A stretch of 64,000 nucleotides of DNA. Origin: Oceanobacillus halophilus. Its GTDB lineage: Bacteria; Bacillota; Bacilli; Bacillales; Amphibacillaceae. The stretch is from assembly GCF_003628505.1 (NCBI RefSeq), contig NZ_RBZP01000002.1, positions 248,001-312,000 of the forward strand, written 5' to 3'. Of the stretch, positions 1 to 9,048 are shown piece after piece. The translations under genes and the position numbers were made by a program. Numbering within the stretch: position 1 is the stretch's first letter; each line of letters opens with the position of its first letter. Under the pieces are notes generated by a model. It saw only the letters and a program-made list of their open reading frames with translations. It had not been told where the DNA came from and searched no databases.

Positions 1-324
1 CCCTGAATAGAAATTGTAGTTCAAAGTACCTTCAAACGGCGTATCAGTTACTAAACCATATTGCAGTGTACCTCCGTCAATAGCTTCCCCTTCATTTGTT
101 TTATCTCTGCCAAAGTCTTCGATGGAATATAAACCATCTTCGCTCGATTCTTCTTCTGATTCCTCTTCGCTTTCTTCAGCTTCTTCTGTCCCTTCTTCTT
201 CCGTAGCATCTGGTTCATCTGTTCCTTCCGTTTCTTCATCCGAACCACTGCTACACGCTGCTAATACCAATAGCGATACAAGCATGATGAAGAGTAGCCA
301 CTTACTAAATTTTCCTTTCTCCAT
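1..324 (-). CDS. oppA: Oligopeptide ABC transporter substrate-binding lipoprotein, N-terminal part
   Basis: Only the first 108 codons are present; the gene runs off the left edge of the window. The ATG at 324 sits behind a good ribosome site (GGGAGG). The start has a lipoprotein signal peptide: basic residues, a hydrophobic core and a lipobox LAAC with the modified Cys at residue 24. A long Glu/Asp/Ser-rich linker (about residues 28-60) follows, then a segment reading GGTLQYGL, typical of the mature start of OppA/DppA-type (family 5) binding proteins. It would catch extracellular peptides and hand them to the OppBCDF pump encoded just upstream on the same strand. The acidic linker is unusually long, as often seen in salt-adapted Bacillaceae (inference). 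The exact substrate cannot be told from this fragment. Confidence 0.85.
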   Translation of the reverse strand, partial: MEKGKFSKWLLFIMLVSLLVLAACSSGSDEETEGTDEPDATEEEGTEEAEESEEESEEESSEDGLYSIEDFGRDKTNEGEAIDGGTLQYGLVTDTPFEGTLNYNFYSG

Positions 325-455
325 TCCTTTAACCTCCCTTTTTTATTCCCTCTTTGTTTCCAATCAGCCCTCCCTATGTATGCCTGAGCTGATTATATAT
401 ACTAACATCAATCAAATTGAATGATGGAAGTAATGAATAGAATATCACAACCCTA

Positions 456-1361
456 CTATCCCCTTCTCTGTCTTGCATCAGTAGCACGCCTTAACGCTTC
501 TCCTACGTTTCTTACAGCAAGCATCAATACTAGAATCATTACTGCTGCAGGCACCCAAATCCACCATCGATGTTCGAGCGTCTGTGGATTCGTAGCATAA
601 CTTAATAGAGTACCGAGACTTGGCGTACTCTCAGGAAAACCAAATCCTAAAAAGGAAAGTCCTGATTCTAATCCTATGTTAGATGCCAAATTTAATGTCA
701 ATGTTACAATTATTAAGGAACTTATATTAGGCATGACTTCTCTGAATATAATTTTAAAATTAGATGTACCTAATGTTCTCGATGCTTGCACATAATCGAG
801 TTCTTTCTCTTGTAGCGCTTTTGACCTTATCAGCCTGGCAATTCCCATCCAGCTGAATGCCGTAAAGATTAAAGAAAAAGCTAGTATTGTATAGTTAGGA
901 ACAATAGAAACAAATACAATAACAAGCATAATAAAAGGCAATACTTGAAAAAAGTCTAATATTCGCATCAGAACATTGTCTATATGCCCGCCAAAAAAGC
1001 CGGCAATCAATCCAAATGTTATTCCAATCATCCCACTTAACAATGTAACGATAAAACCAATAGAAAGTGAATTTCGTGTACCAATAATTAATTGTCCAAA
1101 CACATCACGACCACCATAGTCAGTTCCTAGAATAAATTCTTCTGATGGTGGTTCGTGGATTGCAAAAAGATCTACTTTTACTATTTCTTTCTCATCCATG
1201 ATGAAAGAGACACCATACACAAATACGATTATTAAGATTAATAGAATGAGAGACACAAGCGCCAACTTATCTCTTACTAGTTCCCTCCACAATATCTTTA
1301 ACCCGGATGGACTTTTAGCTGAATCTTGCTGACTCGACATATTCATATTGTTCATTTCCAT
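456..1361 (-). CDS. oppC: Oligopeptide ABC transporter permease OppC
   Basis: A 301-residue inner-membrane permease. It begins with a cytoplasmic N-terminus and a first membrane helix (about 33-54), has the OppC-type extracellular motif GTDYGGRDVFG (about 79-89), and carries the EAA loop around 186-213 (QASRTLGTSNFKII) that docks on the ATPases. The length is normal for OppC/DppC. The start at 1361 follows GAGGTG at a suitable distance. It lies 30 bp after oppB and 131 bp before oppA, so all five genes D-F-B-C-A are probably one transcript. With OppB it forms the peptide channel. Confidence 0.93.
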   Translation of the reverse strand: MEMNNMNMSSQQDSAKSPSGLKILWRELVRDKLALVSLILLILIIVFVYGVSFIMDEKEIVKVDLFAIHEPPSEEFILGTDYGGRDVFGQLIIGTRNSLSIGFIVTLLSGMIGITFGLIAGFFGGHIDNVLMRILDFFQVLPFIMLVIVFVSIVPNYTILAFSLIFTAFSWMGIARLIRSKALQEKELDYVQASRTLGTSNFKIIFREVMPNISSLIIVTLTLNLASNIGLESGLSFLGFGFPESTPSLGTLLSYATNPQTLEHRWWIWVPAAVMILVLMLAVRNVGEALRRATDARQRRG

Positions 1362-1391
1362 TTTTTCACCTCAGAGAGTCTGTCGTGTTTC

Positions 1392-2354
1392 TTACTTAAT
1401 ACGTATACGCGGGTCAACAACACTTAAGATAATATCTGAAATTAATGCGCCTAAAATAGCTGCCGCCCCAAATAATAATACAACTGCATTTACTACACTG
1501 AAGTCTCGTTGTAAGACAGATTCTATAAATAACTGTCCCATCCCTGGGAAACTAAAGATTTGTTCAACAAAGATAGTTCCTGTAATGAGCATTGTAATTT
1601 CATATCCAAAAAAAGCTGCTATTGGAAGTAATGAGTTTCTTAAAATATGTCTATTATAAACTCTGGACTCGGAAGCACCTTTTGCTCTAGCCGTAATAAC
1701 GAAATCTCTTTGTTTTGTATCAACTATTTCACTTCGCAGATACTGAACAGTGGATACGGTTTGAATTAAAGCTATTGATAATGCTGGCAATAATAAATGG
1801 TTAATTTTACTCATGACATAGTCTATTGTGCCAGGCTCTGTGCCCGGCGCAACGCTTCCGCCTGTAGGAAACCATTGTAACTGATATCCAAATATCCATA
1901 ACATAACTAATGCAAATATAAATAATGGTGTGGCAAAACCTATATAAGTGTAACCAGTAATAGATGAATCAAGTAAGGTATCATTGTAGCGCCCACTGAT
2001 AATACCTAAGGGAACCGCTATGATATAAGTAAAAATTAATGTAGCCACAGAAAGCCAAAATGTATTAATCATTCGCTGTTCAACTAACTCAGTGACTTCC
2101 ATTTTATAACGAAAGGATTGTCCTAAATCTCCTTGAAAGATTCCAGAAATCCAATCTACATATTTGATATGCCATGGGTCATTTAATCCTAACTTTTCAC
2201 GTTGCTCTTCAATCGCAGCTCTATCAATATTTGGATCTACCAGCCCCGTTAATGCATCTCCCGGCATCGCTTGAGCCATTAAAAATATGATGATACTTAG
2301 TACAATTAATTGAGGGAATGTAATAATCAGTCTTCTGACAATAAATTTCCACAT
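1392..2354 (-). CDS. oppB: Oligopeptide ABC transporter permease OppB
   Basis: A 320-residue permease of the OppB/DppB type. It has a short N-terminus (WKFIVRRLI), a first helix at about 10-28, the family-typical AQAMPGDAL segment after it, and an EAA loop near 215-245 (RDFVITARAKGAS). About six membrane segments are visible, the normal count. It starts 7 bp after the oppF stop, and the ribosome site (AGAAAGG) overlaps the oppF stop codon, which suggests translational coupling. It partners OppC in the membrane; OppD and OppF energise the pair. Confidence 0.93.
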   Translation of the reverse strand: MWKFIVRRLIITFPQLIVLSIIIFLMAQAMPGDALTGLVDPNIDRAAIEEQREKLGLNDPWHIKYVDWISGIFQGDLGQSFRYKMEVTELVEQRMINTFWLSVATLIFTYIIAVPLGIISGRYNDTLLDSSITGYTYIGFATPLFIFALVMLWIFGYQLQWFPTGGSVAPGTEPGTIDYVMSKINHLLLPALSIALIQTVSTVQYLRSEIVDTKQRDFVITARAKGASESRVYNRHILRNSLLPIAAFFGYEITMLITGTIFVEQIFSFPGMGQLFIESVLQRDFSVVNAVVLLFGAAAILGALISDIILSVVDPRIRIK

Positions 2355-2360
2355 AATCTA

Positions 2361-3293
2361 TCAACCTTTCTCCGGAAGAGCTACTAGGTGTGTTTCAGAT
2401 ATAGGCTTCAAACTATACGCCAAGCCCTCACTATCAAAGTACTCATTATAGGACTCATCATATTCCTCCTGTACTTCCTGGCGAAATTGAAATAGTTTTT
2501 CTCGATTACTAGGATCTATATCAGGAATAGCAGAGACTAAACGCTTCGTGTATATATGCTGTGGATGATTGAAGATTTCTTCCTTCGTTCCTTGTTCTAC
2601 GTATCTTCCTTTATACATAATTGCAATATCATCACACATATGCTTAACAATACCAAGGTCATGACTAATGAATAAGTAAGTTAGTCCTAATTCCTTCTGG
2701 ATATCTTGCATAAAATTTAAAACTTGAGCCTGAACCGAAACATCCAGTGCAGATACTGGTTCATCCGCAATGATTAATTTTGGCTTAAGCGCAATCGCCC
2801 TTGCAATTCCAATGCGCTGTCTTTGTCCGCCCGAGAACTCATGTGGATATTTCAAAATACTTTCTGGGCTTAATCCCACAAGTTCTAGCAGCTCTTGAAC
2901 GCGTTTTTTTTCTTCTTGTTTCGTAAGATTTTCATAGTTTCGTAATGGTTCTGCAATAATATCCCGTACACGTTTCCGTGGATTCAATGACGAGTATGGA
3001 TCTTGAAAAATCATTTGAATATCTCGGCTTATAGCTTTAGTCTTTTTCTTTTTATTTGTTATATCTTTCCCATTAAATTTGACAGATCCTGCTGTGATAT
3101 GTTCTAGTCCGATAATCCCTCTTCCTGTTGTCGTTTTTCCCGATCCAGATTCACCAACAAGTCCATAAGTTTTTCCTTCCTCAATAGCAAAGGAGACTCC
3201 ATCAACTGCTTTAATATGATCTACTGTACGATTAAATATTCCTGCTTTAATGGGAAAATATATTTTTAGGTCTTCAACCTCTAGTATTGCCAT
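2361..3293 (-). CDS. oppF: Oligopeptide ABC transporter ATP-binding protein OppF
   Basis: A 310-residue ATPase. I place the start at the ATG at 3293 because AAAGGAGG lies just before it; the frame is open 105 bp further upstream, but that stretch lies inside oppD and has no ribosome site. Walker A (GESGSGKT) is at about 47-54, the signature SGGQRQR at about 154, and Walker B (LIIADEP) at about 173. The C-terminal extension is typical of peptide transporter ATPases. The first 20 bp overlap the end of oppD, a tight coupling usual for OppD/OppF, which act as a heterodimer. Confidence 0.93.
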   Translation of the reverse strand: MAILEVEDLKIYFPIKAGIFNRTVDHIKAVDGVSFAIEEGKTYGLVGESGSGKTTTGRGIIGLEHITAGSVKFNGKDITNKKKKTKAISRDIQMIFQDPYSSLNPRKRVRDIIAEPLRNYENLTKQEEKKRVQELLELVGLSPESILKYPHEFSGGQRQRIGIARAIALKPKLIIADEPVSALDVSVQAQVLNFMQDIQKELGLTYLFISHDLGIVKHMCDDIAIMYKGRYVEQGTKEEIFNHPQHIYTKRLVSAIPDIDPSNREKLFQFRQEVQEEYDESYNEYFDSEGLAYSLKPISETHLVALPEKG

Positions 3294-4290
3294 AGACCTT
3301 CGCCTCCTTTGGTTCTTCTGGGAAGTAAAAATGCTTATAGCAGGTGCATCGTACAAAATGTCCAGGAGAGATTTCATGTAAAACAGGATCCTTTTCATGT
3401 GTATTTGACTCTATCCAAGGAATCCTTTCTGCAAACCGACAGCCTTCACGTGGCAAGTTCTGCAATGCAGGGACAATACCTTGTATAACATGAAGCTTAT
3501 CCTGCCCTTCAGCTGGTACTGAATTTAGCAGTGACCTTGTATAAGGATGTTTTGGATTGTTAAATAATGTCTGAACATCTGCTATTTCTACTACTTGACC
3601 AGCATACATAACGGCAACTCTATCAGCCATTTCAGCTACAACACCTAAATCATGCGTAATCAATATAACCCCGGAACCCATTTCACTTTTCAGTTTTCTA
3701 ACTAAATCTAATATCTGTGCCTGAATCGTAACATCCAGCGCTGTTGTTGGTTCATCAGCTATTAATAATTCAGGCCGATTGGCAATAGCAATCGCAATAA
3801 TAACGCGTTGCCTCATACCCCCAGATAATTCATGTGGGAATTGTTCATATACATATTCTGGTCGTGGAATTCCAACCATATTTAGAAGCTCAATAACGTG
3901 GTCTTTACGTTCTTTTAGAGACATTTGCGGTCTGTGTAAAATTAACGTTTCGCTAATTTGTGCCCCAATTTCCATCAGTGGATTTAAGGCTGTTAGAGGA
4001 TCTTGGAAAATCATCGACATATCATCACCGCGTAACCCATTTAACTCAGATTTCGGTAAACTAACGATATCTTTCCCATTAAAAAGGATACTTCCTTCAA
4101 TTTTAGCTTTTGTATGTAAGCCCATAACTGAAAATGCCAGTGCACTTTTTCCGGACCCGGATTCCCCAACGATTCCGAGTACTTCATTTTTGTTTACTGT
4201 TAAGGAAACATTATCTACAGCTGCATAATAATGATCACCGATTCGAAATGATGTTATTAAATTTTTTATTTCTAGTAATTTATCACCCAA
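3274..4290 (-). CDS. oppD: Oligopeptide ABC transporter ATP-binding protein OppD
   Basis: A 338-residue ATPase and the first gene of the opp operon. It uses a TTG start at 4290, preceded by AGGGGGAT. Walker A (GESGSGKS) is at about 42-49, the signature LSGGMRQR at about 155, and Walker B (LLIADEP) at about 175. The C-terminal domain has the OppD/DppD Cys region: GCRFAER and RCTCY are visible, although the usual second Cys of GCRFAxRCP is Ile here. A CodY-like box lies about 70 bp upstream (see 4358-4372), which fits nutrient control of peptide uptake. Confidence 0.93.
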   Translation of the reverse strand: MGDKLLEIKNLITSFRIGDHYYAAVDNVSLTVNKNEVLGIVGESGSGKSALAFSVMGLHTKAKIEGSILFNGKDIVSLPKSELNGLRGDDMSMIFQDPLTALNPLMEIGAQISETLILHRPQMSLKERKDHVIELLNMVGIPRPEYVYEQFPHELSGGMRQRVIIAIAIANRPELLIADEPTTALDVTIQAQILDLVRKLKSEMGSGVILITHDLGVVAEMADRVAVMYAGQVVEIADVQTLFNNPKHPYTRSLLNSVPAEGQDKLHVIQGIVPALQNLPREGCRFAERIPWIESNTHEKDPVLHEISPGHFVRCTCYKHFYFPEEPKEAKVYGNTRG

Positions 4291-4357
4291 CGTAATCCCC
4301 CTAGTGAATATTATTTGGACTGACCTTTTTCCTAAGGGCCGTTCATATTAATTTCTA

Positions 4358-4372
4358 AATAATCTGAAATTT
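4358..4372 (-). promoter_or_regulatory. Candidate CodY box upstream of oppDFBCA
   Basis: Read on the minus strand the site is AAATTTCAGATTATT, matching the CodY consensus AATTTTCWGAAAATT at 12 of 15 positions by my count. It lies 68 bp before the oppD start. CodY, the GTP- and branched-chain-amino-acid-sensing repressor of Bacilli, commonly controls peptide importers, so site and target agree. No convincing sigma-A -10/-35 pair could be fixed next to it. Confidence 0.55.
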
Positions 4373-4380
4373 AATTGTAA

Positions 4381-4755
4381 AAAAACATTACCCTTCATGA
4401 ATTTTCACGATTATCTGACCTGCTTGCATAATTATAGTGAGGATTGTTGTGTTTAATATGAAATATAATCGTAAGGAATTTTTAATTTTATAGTAATTAT
4501 TTATAAGTGATTATATGTTGACATTTTCAGAAAATGTATATATCTTTTTAAATTTGTAAGTTTGACAATAAGTGGTTTTCTCGTTTTACAAATAAATAGC
4601 CCATGGTATCTAGTAATTTCAGTCAAAAATGAAGCCTTTTATTTTGGCTCTTTTCGTTTAGTTTGTTGCTTTTTGAAGTTTTACAGTTGAAAGAGATTCC
4701 TGATTTATTTAATTCAGATTAGTTAGCTCTCGCTTACACTAATGAAAGTTTTGTG
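4381..4755. other. AT-rich non-coding stretch before the first paired repeat
   Basis: No ORF with a ribosome site and no clear hairpin terminator was found. The last 75 bp or so (from about 4680) recur at 30.66 kb and belong to the larger repeated block described in the findings. Confidence 0.5.
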
Positions 4756-4759
4756 TTAT

Positions 4760-4945
4760 CATTCGCTCCGACAGAATACTTGCGGTTCGCGGGCACGGCT
4801 TCAGCCTCCTCGCGGAAAAAGCGCCGCTGCTCAGGTCTAGACTCGTGCTTTTCCCGCAGGACAAGGAAGACTACGTCAGCGACGCATCGCACGAAGAAAA
4901 TCGCCCTTTATTTTCAAGGAGTCTACGTATTCTGACTCCGCTATG
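4760..4945 (-). repeat. Dispersed repeat element, copy A1 (inverted member of pair 1)
   Basis: A GC-richer block in AT-rich DNA, with CAGAATAC at the left and GTATTCTG at the right as inverted ends. Its interior (reversed GCAGGACAAGGAAG, GACGCATCGCACG, CAAGGAGTCTACG) is the reverse complement of a diverged version of the element at 5055-5237. Together they form a head-to-head pair with a spacer of about 110 bp. An ORF of 60 codons crosses it but has no ribosome site. Confidence 0.75.
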
Positions 4946-5054
4946 TTAAGTGGCCTAGGAATTTTTATAGCTAAAGTCCATAATGTCACGTTTGGGATAG
5001 TTGTTCCTCGTATAAAATAAATTTATTTACTTAAAATCAAGTAGGGCAGGAATT

Positions 5055-5237
5055 TAGCGGAGGAAATACACGGAGACTCCTTGAAAAAAGAAGACCACTT
5101 TTTTCTGCGTGCGATGTTTCGCTGCCGAAGCGTTCCTTGTCCTGCGGGAAGAAGAGCATCGGTGAGACTGCTGAGTGCGTCAGCACGAAGGAGGCTCACC
5201 AGCTCCCCGCGGAAAGCGTAGTGTATTTCCGTAGCGG
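5055..5237 (+). repeat. Dispersed repeat element, copy B1 (direct member of pair 1)
   Basis: Reference copy of the 180-bp element. It starts TAGCGGAGGAAATACACGG, contains GAAAAAAGAAGACCAC, TGCGTGCGATGTTTCGC and TCCTTGTCCTGCGGGAAG, and ends GTAGTGTATTTCCGTAGCGG. The terminal GGAAATACAC and GTGTATTTCC are perfect inverted repeats. Several internal arms (GGTGAGACT with AAGGAGGCTCACC) can also pair, so an RNA from either strand would fold strongly. No transposase is linked. Nearly identical copies lie at 22482, 30865, 49704 and 60253. Confidence 0.85.
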
Positions 5238-5325
5238 ATAATAAGCACTATTCTGAATTAAAGATATCAACAGTCTATATAAAATGTAAGGTAAAAAAGT
5301 AACAAAATCTTTTAAAAGGCCATTT

Positions 5326-5793
5326 TTAACTAGAATAATCCCAAAGTATCCTCCAATTATCTTCATATTCGGTAACAAATACATTTTGACTAATTGTAAA
5401 CTTTCCATATTTTCCTAGGAATCCCTGGTAAACCGAGATCTTATAAGCAATATCCATTGGTTCTTGACCGTCTTCCATCATCCAATTTTCAACTTTTTTT
5501 ATATCTCCAATGGAATAGGAAAATGTGGATACTCCAAAGTGGTTCATAAAGACATGTGGGCGATCTTCTAAATAATGTCCTTTAGAAAATTTTTCTTGCA
5601 TATACGGATGAAACAACTCCCATGATTCAGAATAAAGCCCCTGTTGTTCATACGTATAAAATTGTTCCACAACCTCTTTCGCCTGTCTTTTGGATGATGA
5701 AAAGAATAAAGAAAATAGAAATACGGTAAGAGCCAGAAAGGTCAAAATTATCACAAAAAATAACATCTTTTTTCTTAGGTTTGCCTCATGCAT
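5326..5793 (-). CDS. Small membrane-anchored protein of unknown function
   Basis: A 155-residue protein starting at the ATG at 5793 behind AGGGAG. One membrane helix (about 11-32) follows a short basic N-terminus. The rest is a predicted outside domain beginning KEVVEQFYTYEQQGLYSESWEL, the pattern of an NTF2-like or lipoprotein-type helical start followed by beta-rich sequence that ends DNWRILWDYSS. The ending (an assessment of a wet, Trp-rich strand) is common in NTF2-like folds, so that is my best guess at fold only. It stands alone between the repeats and the ilvA terminator. Function not recognised. Confidence 0.7.
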   Translation of the reverse strand: MHEANLRKKMLFFVIILTFLALTVFLFSLFFSSSKRQAKEVVEQFYTYEQQGLYSESWELFHPYMQEKFSKGHYLEDRPHVFMNHFGVSTFSYSIGDIKKVENWMMEDGQEPMDIAYKISVYQGFLGKYGKFTISQNVFVTEYEDNWRILWDYSS

Positions 5794-5907
5794 ATTCTCA
5801 GCTCCCTTTTTAGCTGCTACTTCATCTTATGATAAAAATGACCAAGTTATTATAGGACTCTACGCATTTTATAAAAGTGCAATATGTGTGTAATTTTCGT
5901 TTTAATA

Positions 5908-5944
5908 ACATTAAAAAACTCACTACCGAATATCGGTAGTGAGT
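5908..5944 (-). terminator. Rho-independent terminator of the ilv-leu operon
   Basis: On the minus strand ACTCACTACCGA pairs with TCGGTAGTGAGT around a short loop and is followed by a T tract. It starts about 16 bp after the ilvA stop, so it closes the nine-kilobase ilv-leu transcript. Confidence 0.92.
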
Positions 5945-5959
5945 CTCACTTCTAACATA

Positions 5960-6967
5960 TTACAATGCAATGGAAGCCTTTGTATCAATAGGATTGAGTT
6001 TATTAGCAAGTTCTTGGATTTTTGACATGGTTCCTATATCAATATTCCCCCCACTTACTATCACTCCACAATGCCTGGAACTTATTTTATCGTTATGTGC
6101 AAATAAAGCGGCTAATGCAGCTGCACCAGCACCTTCCATTAGCGTTTTATTACGTTCGAGCATATAAACGATAGCTGAGGCTATTTCTTCATCTGTAACT
6201 GTTACAATATCATCTACATAACTCTTGATAATAGGTAGGGTTAATTCACCCGGTTGCTTCACAGCAATACCTTCTGCAATGGTGGATACTGTATCTAATT
6301 TTTTCACAGAATTACTGTGATAGCTTTCATAGATAGCAGGTGCACCGCTTGCTTGAACACCGATCACCTTTATGTTTCGATTGACATGTTTTGCAGCAAC
6401 GGCAATTCCGCTAATTAGACCTCCACCACCGATTGGTACAAGTATTGTATCCATTCGGTCTTCTTGACGAAGCATTTCCATAACCATTGTCCCCTGGCCT
6501 GTCATGATATCATAATCGTCAAACGGATGGATATAAACTGCACCGCTTTTCTTTTGCTGTTCTAGGGAAGCTTCGTACGCTTCTTGAAAACTCTCTCCAA
6601 TAAGTACAACATCAGCACCGTAATTTCTTGTAGCATTAACTTTCGCTAATGGTGTTCCTTCTGCCATGAAAATGGTAGCTTTAGCCCCCAATTTACTTGC
6701 GGCAAGAGCGACTCCCTGTGCATGATTTCCAGCAGAAGCCGTTATTACACCTTTTCTTAATTGAGCTTTTTTTAACTGCATTAACTTAAAGCTCGCTCCA
6801 CGAAATTTAAATGCACCAGTTTTTTGCTGGTTTTCCATTTTAAAATAAACGTGTTTTCCAACTAAATTATTTGTTGTTGCTGATGTTAATAATGGTGTTC
6901 GGTGAACAATATGTGCCAAACGCTTCCAGGCGTTATGGACTAACTCACCTTTTAGGCAATCCCCAAT
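5960..6967 (-). CDS. ilvA: Threonine deaminase, short form without regulatory domain
   Basis: PLP enzyme converting threonine to 2-oxobutanoate, the first step to isoleucine. The motif GAFKFRGASFKL carries the PLP lysine, SAGNHAQGVA follows, and the glycine-rich phosphate loop is VPIGGGGLISG. The protein stops soon after IVSGGNID, so it lacks the C-terminal ACT-like domain of the 422-residue B. subtilis enzyme and resembles catabolic TdcB-type or serine racemase-like forms. There is no ATG or GTG at the expected N-terminus. The family start (VHNAWKRLAHIVHRTPLL) is in frame upstream of the first TTG (6919); the only well-spaced choice behind AAGGAG (6977-6982) is an ATT codon at 6967, giving about 335 residues. 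Last gene of the ilv-leu operon. Confidence 0.85.
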   Translation of the reverse strand: MGDCLKGELVHNAWKRLAHIVHRTPLLTSATTNNLVGKHVYFKMENQQKTGAFKFRGASFKLMQLKKAQLRKGVITASAGNHAQGVALAASKLGAKATIFMAEGTPLAKVNATRNYGADVVLIGESFQEAYEASLEQQKKSGAVYIHPFDDYDIMTGQGTMVMEMLRQEDRMDTILVPIGGGGLISGIAVAAKHVNRNIKVIGVQASGAPAIYESYHSNSVKKLDTVSTIAEGIAVKQPGELTLPIIKSYVDDIVTVTDEEIASAIVYMLERNKTLMEGAGAAALAALFAHNDKISSRHCGVIVSGGNIDIGTMSKIQELANKLNPIDTKASIAL

Positions 6968-7034
6968 TGAGTCACACTCCTTAAATAAAAGTTGTTAAAA
7001 AATCAGGATGGTCATTTTTTAACGTTTAAATTTT

Positions 7035-7613
7035 TCACGCTTTTTCATACGCTTGTATCTTATCTTCTAAAAGCAAAGTTAATGCAATATCATCCCAGCC
7101 ATTAAGCAATTTTTCTTTATGGTAGGATGGAATATCAAAATCCACTACTTTGCCCTCTTCATCCTGTATTTCTTGCTTTTTCAAATTAACAGAAAGATGA
7201 AATGTACCATCTTCGGCTTGCTTCATCCATTCCATTATTTGACTTTCTTCCATTTTAATCAAAATGATACCATTTTTCAAAGCGTTACTATAAAAAATAT
7301 CGGCAAAACTTGGTGCGATTATCACTTTAAACCCATAATCAAGCAGTGCCCATGGTGCATGTTCACGGGAGGAACCACACCCAAAATTTTCTCCTGCAAG
7401 TAAAATGGATGCACCTTCGAACTGTGTTTTGTTTAAATCAAAATCCTCTCGTTTATTGCCACTATCATCAAAACGCCAATTATAAAATACAAACTGGCCA
7501 AACCCGGTTCGCTCAATTCGTTTTAAAAACTGTTTTGGAATAATTTGATCTGTATCTACATTGGTACGATTCAGAGGAAAGACAAGTCCTTTATGTTCTT
7601 TGATTGCTTCCAT
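7035..7613 (-). CDS. leuD: 3-isopropylmalate dehydratase small subunit
   Basis: A 192-residue swivel-domain subunit. The family motif GENFGCGSSREHAPWAL is at about 74-90, and the N-terminus reads NVDTDQIIPKQFL as in LeuD. With LeuC it isomerises 2-isopropylmalate to 3-isopropylmalate in leucine synthesis. It starts 12 bp after leuC and is followed by ilvA. The length is normal. Confidence 0.96.
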   Translation of the reverse strand: MEAIKEHKGLVFPLNRTNVDTDQIIPKQFLKRIERTGFGQFVFYNWRFDDSGNKREDFDLNKTQFEGASILLAGENFGCGSSREHAPWALLDYGFKVIIAPSFADIFYSNALKNGIILIKMEESQIMEWMKQAEDGTFHLSVNLKKQEIQDEEGKVVDFDIPSYHKEKLLNGWDDIALTLLLEDKIQAYEKA

Positions 7614-7624
7614 ATTTCCACCCC

Positions 7625-9034
7625 CTAGTTTAGTACACCAGATTTGAATTTGCGGACATCTACAAAATGTCCTTCAACTGCTGCAGCTGCTGCCATCTCT
7701 GGACTAACAAGATGTGTACGGGCACCGTTACCCTGTCTTCCCTCAAAGTTGCGGTTAGACGTAGATGCACAACGTCCACCAGCTGGTACAATATCATCAT
7801 TCATTCCTAAGCACATACTGCAGCCAGAATCACGCCACTCAAAGCCTGCTTCCTTAAAGATTTCGTCGAGTCCAAGTTTTTCAGCTTCCAGTTTGACACT
7901 AAAAGAACCCGGTACGACAATGGCTTTTACACCGCTTTTTACTTTTCTTCCATTTATAATTTCTGCAGCCTTCTGTAAATCTCTTAATCTGGAATTCGTA
8001 CATGAACCTATGAACACATGGTCTACTTCAATGGAAGTAATTGGTTGGTTTTCTTGCAATCCCATGTATTCAAGTGCTCTTTGCACATCTTCTTTGTGCT
8101 CAACTTCATCAAGACTTGGGGTATTTCCACCAACAGGAACACACATACTAGGATTCGTTCCCCAAGATACTTGTGGTTCTACCTCGCTCGCGTCAATAAC
8201 GACCGTTCGATCATAAACAGCACCATCATCAGTTGCTAGGGCAAGCCATTCTTCCGCTTTCTTCTCGAATGCCTCTCCTTCAGGAACATATTCTCTGCCT
8301 CTTAGGTATTCGACCGTTGTTTCATCAGGACTAATTAGGCCTGCTCTTGCCCCACCTTCAATAGACATATTACAAATGGTCATGCGTCCTTCCATAGGAA
8401 GTTTATGAATTGCTTCGCCAGTATATTCCATCACATATCCAGTCCCAAACCTTACACCGAACTTAGAAATAATAGCCAAAATTAAGTCCTTCGCAGTTAC
8501 ACCTGGGCCTAAGTCTCCCTCTACCTTAACATTTAGTGTTTTTGGACGTTCTTGCATAAGGGTTTGTGTGGCAAGAACATGCTCTACCTCACTTGTTCCA
8601 ATTCCAAATGCAAGTGCACCAAACGCGCCATGTGTTGATGTGTGACTATCCCCACATACAATTGTCTTGCCTGGTTGTGTTAAACCAAGCTGTGGGCCAA
8701 TAACGTGTACGATTCCTTGATCTGGATGAAACATATCAGCTAATTTAATGCCAAAGTCTTCGCAATTTTTACGCAACGTTTCCATTTGCTTTCTCGAAAT
8801 TTCATCTTTTACAACATCTCTATTTTTAGTAGGTACATTGTGATCCATTGTTGCATAGGTTAAATCTGGTCTGCGGACTTTTCGGTTATTTAACCTTAAT
8901 CCTTCAAAGGCCTGTGGGGAAGTTACTTCGTGAACTAAGTGCTGATCAATATAAATTAAATCTGGTTTTCCCTCTTCACTATGAACAACATGTTTTTCCC
9001 AAATTTTTTCAATAATTGTTTTTGGATTTCCCAT
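7625..9034 (-). CDS. leuC: 3-isopropylmalate dehydratase large subunit
   Basis: A 469-residue aconitase-family enzyme. The [4Fe-4S] cysteines are visible at about 345 (GSCTNSR) and at 405/408 (GCSMCLGMN), with the substrate motif [13 protein letters not shown] at about 127-139. I choose the ATG at 9034 because GGAGGGG stands 7 bp before it; an ATG at 9052 overlaps the leuB stop (ATGA) but has no ribosome site. It works as a heterodimer with LeuD just downstream. Confidence 0.96.
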   Translation of the reverse strand: MGNPKTIIEKIWEKHVVHSEEGKPDLIYIDQHLVHEVTSPQAFEGLRLNNRKVRRPDLTYATMDHNVPTKNRDVVKDEISRKQMETLRKNCEDFGIKLADMFHPDQGIVHVIGPQLGLTQPGKTIVCGDSHTSTHGAFGALAFGIGTSEVEHVLATQTLMQERPKTLNVKVEGDLGPGVTAKDLILAIISKFGVRFGTGYVMEYTGEAIHKLPMEGRMTICNMSIEGGARAGLISPDETTVEYLRGREYVPEGEAFEKKAEEWLALATDDGAVYDRTVVIDASEVEPQVSWGTNPSMCVPVGGNTPSLDEVEHKEDVQRALEYMGLQENQPITSIEVDHVFIGSCTNSRLRDLQKAAEIINGRKVKSGVKAIVVPGSFSVKLEAEKLGLDEIFKEAGFEWRDSGCSMCLGMNDDIVPAGGRCASTSNRNFEGRQGNGARTHLVSPEMAAAAAVEGHFVDVRKFKSGVLN

Positions 9035-9048
9035 ATTCTCCCCTCCAA

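Noticed and set aside
122-424. A 100-codon Ser-rich plus-strand ORF
   Set aside because: It is the antisense of the acidic linker of OppA; the lipoprotein frame has a signal peptide and ribosome site.
4753-4935. ORFs of 60-106 codons inside the 180-bp elements (also 22218-22626, 60153-60510)
   Set aside because: They exist only because the elements are GC-richer and low in stops; no ribosome sites, and the frames differ between copies.
6920-6985. A frameshift at the start of ilvA
   Set aside because: The family N-terminus reads through in one frame to the ribosome site, so an alternative start explains it without a frameshift; a sequence error is not fully excluded.
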